Assembly: GCA_964465665.1 (NCBI GenBank)
Contig: CAYXKM010000292.1
Coordinates: forward strand, 1-44,625
DNA from: JAKEGN01 sp964465665
GTDB lineage: Bacteria > Pseudomonadota > Gammaproteobacteria > Steroidobacterales > Woeseiaceae
Direction of reading: 5' to 3'
DNA length: 44,625 nt
The notes beneath the pieces are model-generated. The model had not been told where the DNA came from. It searched no databases and saw nothing but the letters and a program-made list of their open reading frames with translations. Numbering within the stretch: the first letter of the stretch is position 1; every line of letters begins with the position of its first letter. A program made the position numbers and the translations under genes. Below, in pieces: positions 1 through 8,828 of this stretch.

Positions 1-359
1 TTCACTGGTACTCGCTTTTGCAAGGCCCGTTGATAGGCGTCGGCGTACAGCGTGCCGGCCGCGGAATCGACTGGCGGTTTCCCCTGCTCGCGGCGTGCGT
101 CGCGCTGGTGGCGGCATTCAGCGGGAATTTCCTGGTGTCGCTGATCACGACCAGCGCCGTCCTCGGGGTAAGTGCGCCGCAGGTGCTACAGGGGCTGACG
201 GCATGGACCTGGCAGACATGGTATGCGGAGGTGCTGATCCCGGTGGACCTGATTTACGCTCTGGCCGGCGCGGCGATTGCCGCTTTCTATTCGCGACGGA
301 AGCTCAGCCGGCAGGAGATATTCGCATTAAGATCTATGCGTAAGGACAAGACGCAATGA
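1..359 (+). CDS. Integral membrane protein, C-terminal part (5' end outside window)
   Basis: The reading frame is open from the first full codon (position 3) with no stop upstream, so the gene begins before the window; the TTG at 18 is probably internal. The visible ~118 residues show three hydrophobic stretches (around LLAACVALVAAF, FLVSLITTSAVLG and LIPVDLIYALAGAAIAAFY) followed by a basic cytoplasmic-looking tail rich in R and K. I do not recognise the family. Its TGA overlaps the ATG of the following glutathione S-transferase gene (ATGA), so the two are probably translationally coupled. No function can be assigned. Confidence 0.55.
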   Translation, partial: HWYSLLQGPLIGVGVQRAGRGIDWRFPLLAACVALVAAFSGNFLVSLITTSAVLGVSAPQVLQGLTAWTWQTWYAEVLIPVDLIYALAGAAIAAFYSRRKLSRQEIFALRSMRKDKTQ

Positions 360-970
360 ATGAAAAACCGAAAGTGTACGGCGACTCGCGCTCGGGCAAT
401 TGCTACAAGATCCAGCTGTTGTGCGCCGAACTTGGCATCCCCTACGCCTGGCAGGAAGTCGACATACTCGCCGGTGAATCCCGGACTCCGCAGTTTCTCG
501 CCATGAATCCGAACGGCCGCGTCCCGTTGCTTGCATTGCCGGACGGCAGCTACCTGGCGGAATCGAATGCCATACTTTGCTACCTGGCAGAGGGGACCGT
601 GCTGGCAGGCTCGGACCGGCTTGGCCGTGCGCAGGTACTGCAGTGGCTGTTTTTCGAGCAATACAGCCATGAGCCGTACATCGCGACTTCGCGATTCATC
701 ATTCAGTACCTGGGTAATCCGCCGGCACGGCAGGCAGAACTGGAAAGCAGGAAAAAGGGCGGGTATGCGGCACTCGGCGTGATGGAGAAACAGTTGCTGA
801 ACCATGCATACATGGCCGGGGGGCAGTTCAGCATCGCCGATATTGCACTGTTCGCTTATACACATGTCGCCGGCGAAGGCGGCTTCGATCTTGCGAACTA
901 TCCGGCGATCCGCGCGTGGATTAGAACCATCGAGCGACGACCGAAGTTCGTCGCAATGAAAGCAGCCTGA
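356..970 (+). CDS. Glutathione S-transferase family protein
   Basis: 204 residues, the usual length of a bacterial cytosolic GST. The N-terminal thioredoxin-fold half carries the signature pattern MNPNGRVPLL (cis-Pro motif) and the glutathione-binding ESNAILCYLAEG segment; the C-terminal half is all helical with the typical SIADIALFAYTHVA N-capping box. Enzymes of this family conjugate glutathione to electrophiles or reduce peroxides; the substrate cannot be read from sequence. It starts inside the stop codon of the upstream membrane gene and is followed after 13 bases by a second glutathione-linked gene (DsbA-fold isomerase), suggesting a small detoxification operon. Confidence 0.9.
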   Translation: MNEKPKVYGDSRSGNCYKIQLLCAELGIPYAWQEVDILAGESRTPQFLAMNPNGRVPLLALPDGSYLAESNAILCYLAEGTVLAGSDRLGRAQVLQWLFFEQYSHEPYIATSRFIIQYLGNPPARQAELESRKKGGYAALGVMEKQLLNHAYMAGGQFSIADIALFAYTHVAGEGGFDLANYPAIRAWIRTIERRPKFVAMKAA

Positions 971-983
971 GCGAAAACGCCAT

Positions 984-1559
984 ATGGGAAGGAAGCTTGA
1001 ATTCTTTTACGACTACGTCAGCGTGTATTCCTACCTCGCCGACAGCCAGCTCAAGAATCTCGACGGCGCGGATATCGTGTACCGCCCGATGCTCCTCGGC
1101 GCGGTCATGCAGGCGACCGGCAACCGTCCGCCAGGCTCAATCGAAGCAAAGCGCCGGTACCTGCATGCGGACATTGCCGGCTGGGCCCGGCGTTACCAAC
1201 TGCCGTTGACCATGAACCCGCTGTTTCCGCAAAACACCCTGAATGCATTGCGGCTTGCACTGCTTGCGGAGCGTGAGGGTGTGTTTGCCGCGGTACACCG
1301 GCGCCTGTTCGATGCCATGTGGGTGGAACAGCAGAATCTTGCCGACGATACCGTGCTTGCGACGCTGGCGGCCAACGCCGGACTGGACTCGGTGACCGCG
1401 ATGCGGGGGATTGCCGAGCAAGCGATAAAAGACCGGCTGAAAGCCAATACCGACGAGGCCGTCGCGCGTGGCGCATTCGGTGCGCCCACGTTTTTCGTCG
1501 ACGGTCGAATGTTCTTCGGCAACGATCGTTTCGATTTCATTCGCGAGGCATTGCGCTGA
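984..1559 (+). CDS. 2-hydroxychromene-2-carboxylate isomerase-like, DsbA/kappa-GST fold
   Basis: 191 residues beginning with LEFFYDYVSVYSYLA, the place where kappa-class GST and HCCA isomerases have F-D-[FY]-x-S-P-Y-S; the serine proposed to activate glutathione is kept, the usual Pro is Val. The C-terminal GAFGAPTFFVDGRMFFGNDR is the hallmark of this family. Known members isomerise 2-hydroxychromene-2-carboxylate in naphthalene breakdown using glutathione, but no other aromatic-degradation gene is present here, so a general glutathione-dependent role is just as likely. It lies 13 bases after the GST gene and converges with tamB. Confidence 0.85.
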   Translation: MGRKLEFFYDYVSVYSYLADSQLKNLDGADIVYRPMLLGAVMQATGNRPPGSIEAKRRYLHADIAGWARRYQLPLTMNPLFPQNTLNALRLALLAEREGVFAAVHRRLFDAMWVEQQNLADDTVLATLAANAGLDSVTAMRGIAEQAIKDRLKANTDEAVARGAFGAPTFFVDGRMFFGNDRFDFIREALR

Positions 1560-1620
1560 GGTTGCGCGGCGGGCGATTCTATTCGCGTCCGTTACGGGCG
1601 ACAGTTTGCTGGGCCGCTTT

Positions 1621-4600
1621 TCAGGGCTTCTCGACCTGATACAAGAGATCCATGGACTCCGATTCGCCGGTGCCGGCCTCGATCGTCAGCCGTTCCGAGA
1701 GCTTGTACCGCAACAGCAGACTGCCGATTTCGGTAAACACGCCGTAGGCGTAGCGCACATAAAGTCTGGAGTTGACTTGCTTGCCGGCAACGAGCGACGT
1801 CGTGCTCTGGTTGCTGCCCGCAACCGTAAGCTGGTCGAGCCCCAGGTTTTGCCCCACCTGGTTTGTAATCAGGGCCGCCTGTCGCAGGCCGAGGCCGTAG
1901 GCGGTGCCGGACAGCATGCTGCCGTCCGCGGCTGTGGCGTCCTCCAGCGGAAGGCCGATGAGGAGGTAGGAAAGGGCGTCCGCCTCTGACATTGCCGGCC
2001 TGGAGAACACAGATGACGTGACGTTTTGTGCCCGGCCGCGAAGCTCGAGGCCGGCGGTTACGGTGCCGTCCGGCCCTTCGATTTGCCTGACGGCGCGAAC
2101 ATTGACTATGGGATTGTCCAGCGGACCGGTGAAGGTCAGGGTTCCTTCCTCGATCGTGAGCTCCTGCCCGTAGGCCGAGAAAACACCGTCGACGAGTTCG
2201 AGTTCCCCTGCGGCACGCGGCGTGCGGTTTTTTGTCGAAGTGAGTCGCAAATTTCCCTCCAGTTTCGTATCCAGGCCAAAGGCCCGGACATGCACGCTGT
2301 CGCCGAGCTGCAATTCGACCTCGCCACTCAAAGGGATGTTCTCCTTCGGCGCAACAGTTCTGCCGGCGACCGCCACGTCGGCCGAGAGCGATACGGCCCC
2401 TTCGGGCAACTCCGTCACAGAAACGCTCGCCTCGTCGACGGCGACCTTGCCGTTGACCCGGATTCCGTCCTTGTTGCCACGGACAACGAGATCCGGCGAG
2501 GCGACCATGCGGTAGTCGGGCCAATCGAGCACGGTAACCCTGCGGCCGCCAAGATTGACAGTAAACGAGCGATCTTCGCGCATCAGGTCGTCCATGCGCC
2601 CGTCTATGGACAGCTTGCCTTGCCCTGAGGTCGCGGAGCCCTCGATTCGCGCATCGCCGGCAGACGAACCGGTGACAGTAACCTCGATTCCGGTGAGCGG
2701 CAGGTTCAGCGCCGGTATTGTTATCTGGCCATCCTGCCAGCGCATTTCGCCTTTCAGCCCCGGCGCAGCCAGACTGCCGATTGCGGTTATATCTGATGTA
2801 ATAATGCCGTGAAAATTATCGATTTCCGGGAAAAATGCTGGGATCCAACCCCATTCGTTGCCACTGAACTGGAACCGCGCACGTAGCGCTGAGTCGCTCG
2901 AAAGACCCTCGGTGGCAAGATCCAGGGAGGCACGCAGGCCGGGTTCGATCTCGAGTTCGGCCCGGCCTTCGGTGGCATCGCCGGCCAGCCGGAAATCTGC
3001 GCGGGCAACCGGTACCCGGATATCGAGGGCCTGCTCCTGCGGCGGCGTGATTCCTATCACCGTGTCGCGCTGTGCCCACGACAGGCTGCCGATCCGCTGG
3101 CCGTCCAGTTGCTTCAGTTCAAGCCTCGCGTCGAGCTGGCCGCTGATGCGGACATTCCCGGGCAATACGGCGTTCAGGGACTCGAGCTGCAGTGCCGTCA
3201 AAGTGGCTTCCAGATCCAGCTGGCCGGCGGTTAAGCGGAACAATGGGACGTTCAACCGCGAGTCGCCATTTTCCCAGGCCAGCGGGCTGCTGCTGATGTC
3301 TCCGGCGTTGATTGACACGCGAACGGGCCCGGCAAGTTGCCAGGTCCCGGCGTAAGGCTCGGTCAGACTGGCCGAGGATATATCCGCGTTGATGCCCTCG
3401 CCGGGAAGTTCGATGACGGCTGCTGCGCGGGCCTCGGCTGCACCGAGCTTCCATTGCAATACCGAGTCGATGGCGTCGCGGGCCCCGGAAAAACGCCCGC
3501 TGCCGCTACCAAACAAGGTATCCCCGCGCCTCAGTTCGTCGACTTCGATGTCCATATCGACTCGTTCAAGAGTCGATCTGCGGCTGCTGACGGAAAAGGA
3601 TGATAGCGTCCACCCTTGCCAGCGCAAATCGCTGCCTGAGGCCGTTCCGGAAAATGCCGGCAGTGCAGGGCTGCCACCGAGTTTTGCATCGGCGGTCAGT
3701 GTACCGGCCAGGGGCGGCCACAGCAGGGCCAGCTCCGGTGCGCGCACATCGACCGTTGCATCCAGGCTGTCAGGTCCCAGTTCTCCGTCGACGCGAATGC
3801 GATTGACGCCGAGGGAGACATCGCACGCCGTACATTCCCAGCCGTCCCCGCTGCGCGCCAGACGCCCTTTCGCGTCCAATGGCTGCCGGTCATAGATGCC
3901 GCGCAGCGAATCGACCTCGAGCACGAAGTCGCGGATGCTGTGCGCCGCGAGTCGCAGCTCCCCATCCAGCATGCCGGCTTCTACTCCCGCGATCTGTGCC
4001 GGATCGATGCCGCGCGCCTCAATGGCGAGGTCGGTCGCGAAGGACGGTAACCAGGCCAGTGTGCCGCTGACGGATGCGCGACCAACGGCGCCGCTTGCCA
4101 GGACATCGATCGAGGACAGACCTTCGGTATCGCCGGACACCTCTCCGGTCAGCATGACTGATCGCGCCTGCTCGTCACTGATACCGGCCTTGAGCACCAC
4201 CCTGTACGATTGCGCAGTGCCGGCCACCTGCAACACCCCGGCAGATACGTTGATCCCGCCGAACTGCCAGTTTTCGAATCGAACAGTGGCATCGACCAGA
4301 GGGTCGATGCGGTGAAGCAGCAACACAGTGCCTTCGGTTTTCGCCGGATGCGTGCCGGCCAGGTCGTGCTCGACTTCGAGATTCGCGAGCGATCCGGAAA
4401 CGATTCCTTTGCCGGACCACGGGCCTTCGTCCAGGCGCCAGACAATATCAGCGCGCAATGGCACGTCGCCGGCCAGCGTCGTATCCAGCCGGCTGACACC
4501 GGCTGTTACGCCTCTCAGTGCGCCGGACACGCGATCGGCACGAATGCGGTTGCCGTGAAGGCGCACGCCTTGCGCCGCAAAGTCGTTTATCACCCGATCG

Positions 4601-5040
4601 CCGATACGCAGTGTCCCGGTACTGACATCTGCGGTGGCAATGTTGATGGGCAATGCCGGCATGGCAATGGCCAGTGGTTTCCGTGCCGCGTCCCTGTTCC
4701 CTATGTTTTCGTAAACTATTTGCTGAGCGGAAAGCTCTTGCAGGGCGATCCGGGTCCGGTGTGAGCGCAGCCAGTCCGGTTTCAGGTACAGATCCTCTGC
4801 GGTGACACGTACTGCAGCAAAGCTGTAGCTCACCCGATCCATACGCAGACCGCGCAGCAAGGTGCCGTGGTATTCATTTATAAGCAGCTCGCCGGGCACG
4901 AAACGAATCGTTTGCCCCAGGGCCCAACGCGTGCCGGATTCGGTGCTGATGATGGCGATCGATGCTGCAATCAGCAGCAGCAGCGCACCGACGACGGCCA
5001 GGCTCGCGCGGCGCAGCACGGTTTGCAAACGATGACTCAC
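1621..5040 (-). CDS. tamB: TamB, inner-membrane-anchored translocation and assembly module protein
   Basis: 1139 residues. A single N-terminal membrane anchor (around LAVVGALLLLIAASIAII) is followed by a very long beta-rich AsmA/TamB-like body with few charged clusters, then the conserved C-terminal DUF490 region ending in the typical run LRYKLSERLTIEAGTGESESMDLLYQ. Family proteins span the periplasm as a hydrophobic groove and work with TamA in outer-membrane protein insertion and lipid transport. Its ATG overlaps the tamA stop (4 bases), the classic tamA-tamB pair. Length is near the gammaproteobacterial norm (about 1,250), slightly short. Confidence 0.95.
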   Translation of the reverse strand: MSHRLQTVLRRASLAVVGALLLLIAASIAIISTESGTRWALGQTIRFVPGELLINEYHGTLLRGLRMDRVSYSFAAVRVTAEDLYLKPDWLRSHRTRIALQELSAQQIVYENIGNRDAARKPLAIAMPALPINIATADVSTGTLRIGDRVINDFAAQGVRLHGNRIRADRVSGALRGVTAGVSRLDTTLAGDVPLRADIVWRLDEGPWSGKGIVSGSLANLEVEHDLAGTHPAKTEGTVLLLHRIDPLVDATVRFENWQFGGINVSAGVLQVAGTAQSYRVVLKAGISDEQARSVMLTGEVSGDTEGLSSIDVLASGAVGRASVSGTLAWLPSFATDLAIEARGIDPAQIAGVEAGMLDGELRLAAHSIRDFVLEVDSLRGIYDRQPLDAKGRLARSGDGWECTACDVSLGVNRIRVDGELGPDSLDATVDVRAPELALLWPPLAGTLTADAKLGGSPALPAFSGTASGSDLRWQGWTLSSFSVSSRRSTLERVDMDIEVDELRRGDTLFGSGSGRFSGARDAIDSVLQWKLGAAEARAAAVIELPGEGINADISSASLTEPYAGTWQLAGPVRVSINAGDISSSPLAWENGDSRLNVPLFRLTAGQLDLEATLTALQLESLNAVLPGNVRISGQLDARLELKQLDGQRIGSLSWAQRDTVIGITPPQEQALDIRVPVARADFRLAGDATEGRAELEIEPGLRASLDLATEGLSSDSALRARFQFSGNEWGWIPAFFPEIDNFHGIITSDITAIGSLAAPGLKGEMRWQDGQITIPALNLPLTGIEVTVTGSSAGDARIEGSATSGQGKLSIDGRMDDLMREDRSFTVNLGGRRVTVLDWPDYRMVASPDLVVRGNKDGIRVNGKVAVDEASVSVTELPEGAVSLSADVAVAGRTVAPKENIPLSGEVELQLGDSVHVRAFGLDTKLEGNLRLTSTKNRTPRAAGELELVDGVFSAYGQELTIEEGTLTFTGPLDNPIVNVRAVRQIEGPDGTVTAGLELRGRAQNVTSSVFSRPAMSEADALSYLLIGLPLEDATAADGSMLSGTAYGLGLRQAALITNQVGQNLGLDQLTVAGSNQSTTSLVAGKQVNSRLYVRYAYGVFTEIGSLLLRYKLSERLTIEAGTGESESMDLLYQVEKP

Positions 5041-6767
5041 AGATCGGGTCCCAGTGTGATGTGAAGGCGATAGTCGCGTGTCGGGTCGTCGAGGGGATGC
5101 GCGACGTCTACCCGGATGGGTCCGAGCGGCGAGTACCAGCGAAGCCCGAGCCCTACCCCTGTCTTGAAATCGACATCGAAATCGTCGAACGCATTACCGG
5201 TATCGACGAATGCGGCGATCGACCATTTTTTGCTGATGAGACGGTCGATCTCGACGCTGAAAGTGGCGAGGTAACTGCCGCCGATCACGTCGCCCTCCTC
5301 GTTGGTCGGCCCCAGTGTTTCGAATCCGTAACCGCGAACCGAATTGTCACCACCGGCGAAGAACCGGACCGAGGCCGGGAGTTCGTCGAAGTCCTGTTTG
5401 GCCGTGAATCCGAGGTCCGCGCGTGCCAGCAGGCGATTGGATTCACCGAGCGGAATCGCCCATTTCGTCGAGCCCGTCAGTTGCAGAAACGTTGTGTCCG
5501 AAACGATGTCATCAAGAGAGCCTCGAATATCGAGACTGATCCGGCGGCCCGAACGAACACGAATGATTTCGCGACCGATCGTCGATTCCCAGTTGATGCC
5601 GGGAATGACCAGCCGCGACTTGTCGACCTGGTCGCCGACACGAAAGTCTTCACCGGTGAAGCTCAGGTACGGCGTTTCAATCCATTTCGGCGAGCGATTG
5701 CGTGAAACCCGGATGCCGAGCGTAACTTTATCGGACCGGCTGGTGTCGGTGGTCTTGTGCTGGTAGCCGCCGAAGAGGTTCACCCACTCATCGTCCGGAT
5801 TGCCGCGAGGCCAGCGATAGGTACCGGAGAGCTGCGAGTCGACGGATGACAGGAACAAGCGGCTGTCGAACTGGTGTCCCTTGTCATTCAATCTGCGGTT
5901 CGCGTACCCCAACCTGCCCTGTACCCCGGTGTCCGTTGCGAATCCGGCACCGATTGTATAAACCTGCCGGAGGCCGGGTTCGAGCTTGATGAACACCGGA
6001 ACTTCATGGGTGCCGTCCGTCGTGGGATCGGCCCGGATCGAAACCGAACCGAAATACCCGCTGCCACCGAGCGCCCCGTGCAGCAGCGAAATTGCCTCGG
6101 CGTCATACGGTTCGCCTGCGCGGAACGTGGCATAGCGGGCGAGCAGCTCCGGCCGCAATATGTTGCCGTCGTACTCGATCGCGCCGAAGCGATAGCGAGG
6201 GCCGGATTCAATCTCGAGATTGATATCGGCATGCTGCAATGTCTCGTCAACGGTAACGGCACCCGTCGTCAGCGTTGCCTCGAAGTAACCTCGTGTCTGC
6301 ACTGAAGTGACCAGGAACTTTTTGTATCTCTCGTACTCGCCGTGGTTCAGCACACTCCCGGCGGTTGGCCGATACAACCAGCTCTGCTGCGAGATCCATG
6401 CGTCGTCACGCGCGTCACCGTTTACCGTGACAACGACGTTTCGCAACCTGACGGGTTCGCCGAGTTCGACGGCGAACGCTGCCGACCAGCAATCGGAGTC
6501 GTCAAACGAGAGTTCCTTACGGGATTCGAATCGATAATAGCCAAGCGCCTCGAGCGCGTCCCGCAGCCTGGTATCGCTGTCACGGAACAGTCTTTCGACC
6601 CGGAATCGCGCCGCATCACACGGCACCGACGCAAGCGGCATCAGCGCCCTGGCATTCTTCTCCAGCGATTCGGGCAGGCCGGTAAATGTCACCGCCGCCG
6701 GAGCATTCATGGCAGCAAACACGCTTAATCCGGCGACACCCGCGAAGATCCGTGCTGCGACACGCAT
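5037..6767 (-). CDS. tamA: TamA, outer-membrane Omp85-family assembly protein
   Basis: 576 residues with a signal peptide (MRVAARIFAGVAGLSVF...NAPAAV). About 250 residues of POTRA-type repeats follow (for example TFRAGEPYDAEAISLLHGAL), then a C-terminal Omp85 beta-barrel with the family motif RFFAGGDNSVRGYGFETLGP and the end motif GLGLRWYSPLGPIRVDVAHPL. It forms the outer-membrane half of the translocation and assembly module with TamB, whose gene overlaps its stop codon. The HD-domain gene lies 38 bases upstream on the same strand and may share its transcript. Confidence 0.95.
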   Translation of the reverse strand: MRVAARIFAGVAGLSVFAAMNAPAAVTFTGLPESLEKNARALMPLASVPCDAARFRVERLFRDSDTRLRDALEALGYYRFESRKELSFDDSDCWSAAFAVELGEPVRLRNVVVTVNGDARDDAWISQQSWLYRPTAGSVLNHGEYERYKKFLVTSVQTRGYFEATLTTGAVTVDETLQHADINLEIESGPRYRFGAIEYDGNILRPELLARYATFRAGEPYDAEAISLLHGALGGSGYFGSVSIRADPTTDGTHEVPVFIKLEPGLRQVYTIGAGFATDTGVQGRLGYANRRLNDKGHQFDSRLFLSSVDSQLSGTYRWPRGNPDDEWVNLFGGYQHKTTDTSRSDKVTLGIRVSRNRSPKWIETPYLSFTGEDFRVGDQVDKSRLVIPGINWESTIGREIIRVRSGRRISLDIRGSLDDIVSDTTFLQLTGSTKWAIPLGESNRLLARADLGFTAKQDFDELPASVRFFAGGDNSVRGYGFETLGPTNEEGDVIGGSYLATFSVEIDRLISKKWSIAAFVDTGNAFDDFDVDFKTGVGLGLRWYSPLGPIRVDVAHPLDDPTRDYRLHITLGPDL

Positions 6768-6805
6768 TGGGAGTCCGATCTGATTGTGGAGGGCGACTCG
6801 TCCTG

Positions 6806-7915
6806 TCAGGCAGAGATGAGCCCTGGAGCGACAGCATGCCGGATTGGAATGCCTGCCAGCAATGTCTGCACCATCGATTCCATGTTCTGTGCAGCATTGC
6901 TTTCGCCGACAAATACCGGCGGACTGCGGCGCAGCAGCCTCCAGTCACCGGACTTCAGGACCCTGACCAGGTGCTGGATATTGTTGCGAATGGCATCGAC
7001 GTAAGGATTCTGGCCGTTATACAGCACTTCGACATACCGGTATGCGCGGTTGAACTTCTTCTGCAAGCGGTCCCGTGTGACCTGCTGGTAGAAGACCGGT
7101 GTCTTCTTCAGCAAGTCGATACCGGACTCGTAGCGGACCATGTATTCGCCGGGCTTCGCGTTCTCGAAGGCGATTCCGCCGAGAACGAATTCCTTGTACA
7201 GGCGGTCACGGCATTTCTCGAGATAGCAACGGTCGGCCATTTGCGCTATCAGATCGGCCGTGCCCAGCAGGTGGCCGCAAATGGCATCACGCGGGTCGTC
7301 CAGTTCGATTCTGTCGAGATCCAGTTCGTAGCCTGTGAAGTGCACAATCATGCTGCTGACACCAGCGTCACTTCCCATGCCGAGAGTGGGCAGGTAACGT
7401 CGCAGGAAGTCCGCGCTTCGCGAAACATGATAAAGAGTGAGTTCCGCGCCGTTGTTGAAGTCACGGTCGCGTTCCTGGTGGCGAATGTAGCCGGAATCGT
7501 GGAACAGCGATGTGACGATAGCCATCTGCGTGCGCTTTGCTCCCAGTCGCTCTGCCGGTTCGGCACTCTTCTCGTATCCTACGATGAGCCGAGCCAGCGC
7601 AAGCGACATGTCCAGCGTGTGCTGCATGTCGTGATAGGTGGTGTCACAGCCGTTGTAGCCGGGGAATTTTCCGGTGAACAGCCGCTCGAAGTCGTAGAAC
7701 GCAAGCCACAGTTTGTCGAACGAGGCCCCGGGGAAATGCTCGACAAAAAGTTGATGCACAGCGTCACGCACTGCCGCCGGCTTGCTCACCTGTACGGTAT
7801 TCGTGACGTCGAAATCGTTGCGCCGGTCCTGCGACATATTTCTGTTCTTGTTTTTGTTCAGGGACGATGCGGAACTCAGCGTCGCGCGATCTTGCATACC
7901 GCCAAAATTGATCAT
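6806..7915 (-). CDS. HD-domain phosphohydrolase resembling class I cyclic-nucleotide phosphodiesterase
   Basis: 369 residues. The metal-binding pattern is visible as TTYHDMQHTLDMSLAL, then SLFHDSGYIRH, a FNNGAELTLYH segment and GTADLIAQMADRCY. This order mirrors the eukaryote-like PDEase_I core (YHNxxHAxDV, HDxxHxG, a NxxLxxxxSELAxxYN helix) and the HD superfamily generally. No sensor, GGDEF or transmembrane domain is present, so it is probably a soluble stand-alone enzyme. The substrate (cAMP, cGMP or other phosphoester) is not determinable. Alternative in-frame starts exist at 7897 and 7837; the first 26 residues are low complexity and N/K/S-rich, so the true protein may be shorter. It could be transcribed with tamA. 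Confidence 0.6.
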   Translation of the reverse strand: MINFGGMQDRATLSSASSLNKNKNRNMSQDRRNDFDVTNTVQVSKPAAVRDAVHQLFVEHFPGASFDKLWLAFYDFERLFTGKFPGYNGCDTTYHDMQHTLDMSLALARLIVGYEKSAEPAERLGAKRTQMAIVTSLFHDSGYIRHQERDRDFNNGAELTLYHVSRSADFLRRYLPTLGMGSDAGVSSMIVHFTGYELDLDRIELDDPRDAICGHLLGTADLIAQMADRCYLEKCRDRLYKEFVLGGIAFENAKPGEYMVRYESGIDLLKKTPVFYQQVTRDRLQKKFNRAYRYVEVLYNGQNPYVDAIRNNIQHLVRVLKSGDWRLLRRSPPVFVGESNAAQNMESMVQTLLAGIPIRHAVAPGLISA

Positions 7916-8060
7916 CCCTCACCCGAATCGTCGATGCAGATTGATTACTGATCTGACGGAGGGAAAGCATACACTGAGTTGCACCGGGCGGTACCGATAG
8001 TTGCGGGAATATGTATAAATACGCTGGAAATTCAGGCGTTCCGTTGCGACCTCACAGCAG
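7916..8060. other. Intergenic region upstream of the HD-domain gene
   Basis: 145 bases between two genes on the minus strand. It should hold the promoter of the HD-domain gene. I could not pick a convincing -35/-10 pair, and no terminator hairpin or RNA gene is visible. Confidence 0.4.
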
Positions 8061-8828
8061 TCACACAGCAAACTCGGCCAGTACCGGCGCATGGTCGGAC
8101 GGCCGCTCCCAGCGGCGCGGCTCCTTGTCAATGCGGCTGCCGGTACAGGCCCGGGCCATCGATGCGCTGGCAAGAATGAGGTCGATTCGCAATCCCGCGT
8201 TCCTGCGGAATCCCGCTGCACGATAGTCCCACCAGCTGAAACTTCCCGCCGGTTGCTCGAACTGGCGGTACACATCGGAAAGTCCGAGCTCGAGGAGCTT
8301 GCGCAGTGCATGCCGTTCTGCCGGACTGCAGAGAATGTCGTCACCCCATTTGACCGGGTCATAAACGTCCCGGTCTTCCGGGGCGATGTTGAAATCCCCG
8401 AGTACGACGAGTTTGTCGTGCATTTTCAACTCTGCGGCCAGGTAGTCCCGCAAAGCGCCAAGCCAGGCGAGTTTGTACTCGTATTTTTCGGAACCGACAC
8501 TGCTGCCATTTGGCACATACAGATTGACTACCCGGATGTCGCCGACAGTTGCCGAAAGCACCCGTCGTTGCGGATCGTCGAAGTCCGGCAACTCGACGAC
8601 GTGATCGGTTGACGGTTGACGACAAGCCAGTGCGACACCGTTGTAGGTTTTCTGGCCATTGGCAACCGTGTGATAACCGAGCTCGGTGAATGCAGCGGCG
8701 GGAAAAGCTTCCGTAGTTTGCTTGATCTCCTGCATGACAAAGACGTCCGGCGATTCGCCGCCAAGCCACTCGCTAACGTGCGGCAAGCGCACACCCAGCG
8801 AGTTGACATTCCAGGTCGCCAGCTTCAA
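8061..8828 (-). CDS. xthA: Exodeoxyribonuclease III (AP endonuclease)
   Basis: 255 residues, full length. All exonuclease III landmarks are present in order: KLATWNVNSLGVRLPH at the start, VMQEIKQT (metal-binding Glu), NLYVPNGSSVGSEKY, VVLGDFNIAPEDRDVYDP (catalytic Asp-x-Asn), WWDYRAAGFRRNAGLRIDLIL and the final SDHAPV (catalytic Asp-His). It repairs abasic sites and removes 3'-blocking groups in base-excision repair. The ATG overlaps the stop of the oligopeptidase gene (ATGA), so the two are translationally coupled. Confidence 0.95.
   Translation of the reverse strand: MKLATWNVNSLGVRLPHVSEWLGGESPDVFVMQEIKQTTEAFPAAAFTELGYHTVANGQKTYNGVALACRQPSTDHVVELPDFDDPQRRVLSATVGDIRVVNLYVPNGSSVGSEKYEYKLAWLGALRDYLAAELKMHDKLVVLGDFNIAPEDRDVYDPVKWGDDILCSPAERHALRKLLELGLSDVYRQFEQPAGSFSWWDYRAAGFRRNAGLRIDLILASASMARACTGSRIDKEPRRWERPSDHAPVLAEFAV

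Noticed and set aside
1621..6767. Long plus-strand open frames opposite tamA and tamB
   Set aside because: They are antisense shadows of GC-rich genes without ribosome-binding sites or recognisable motifs.
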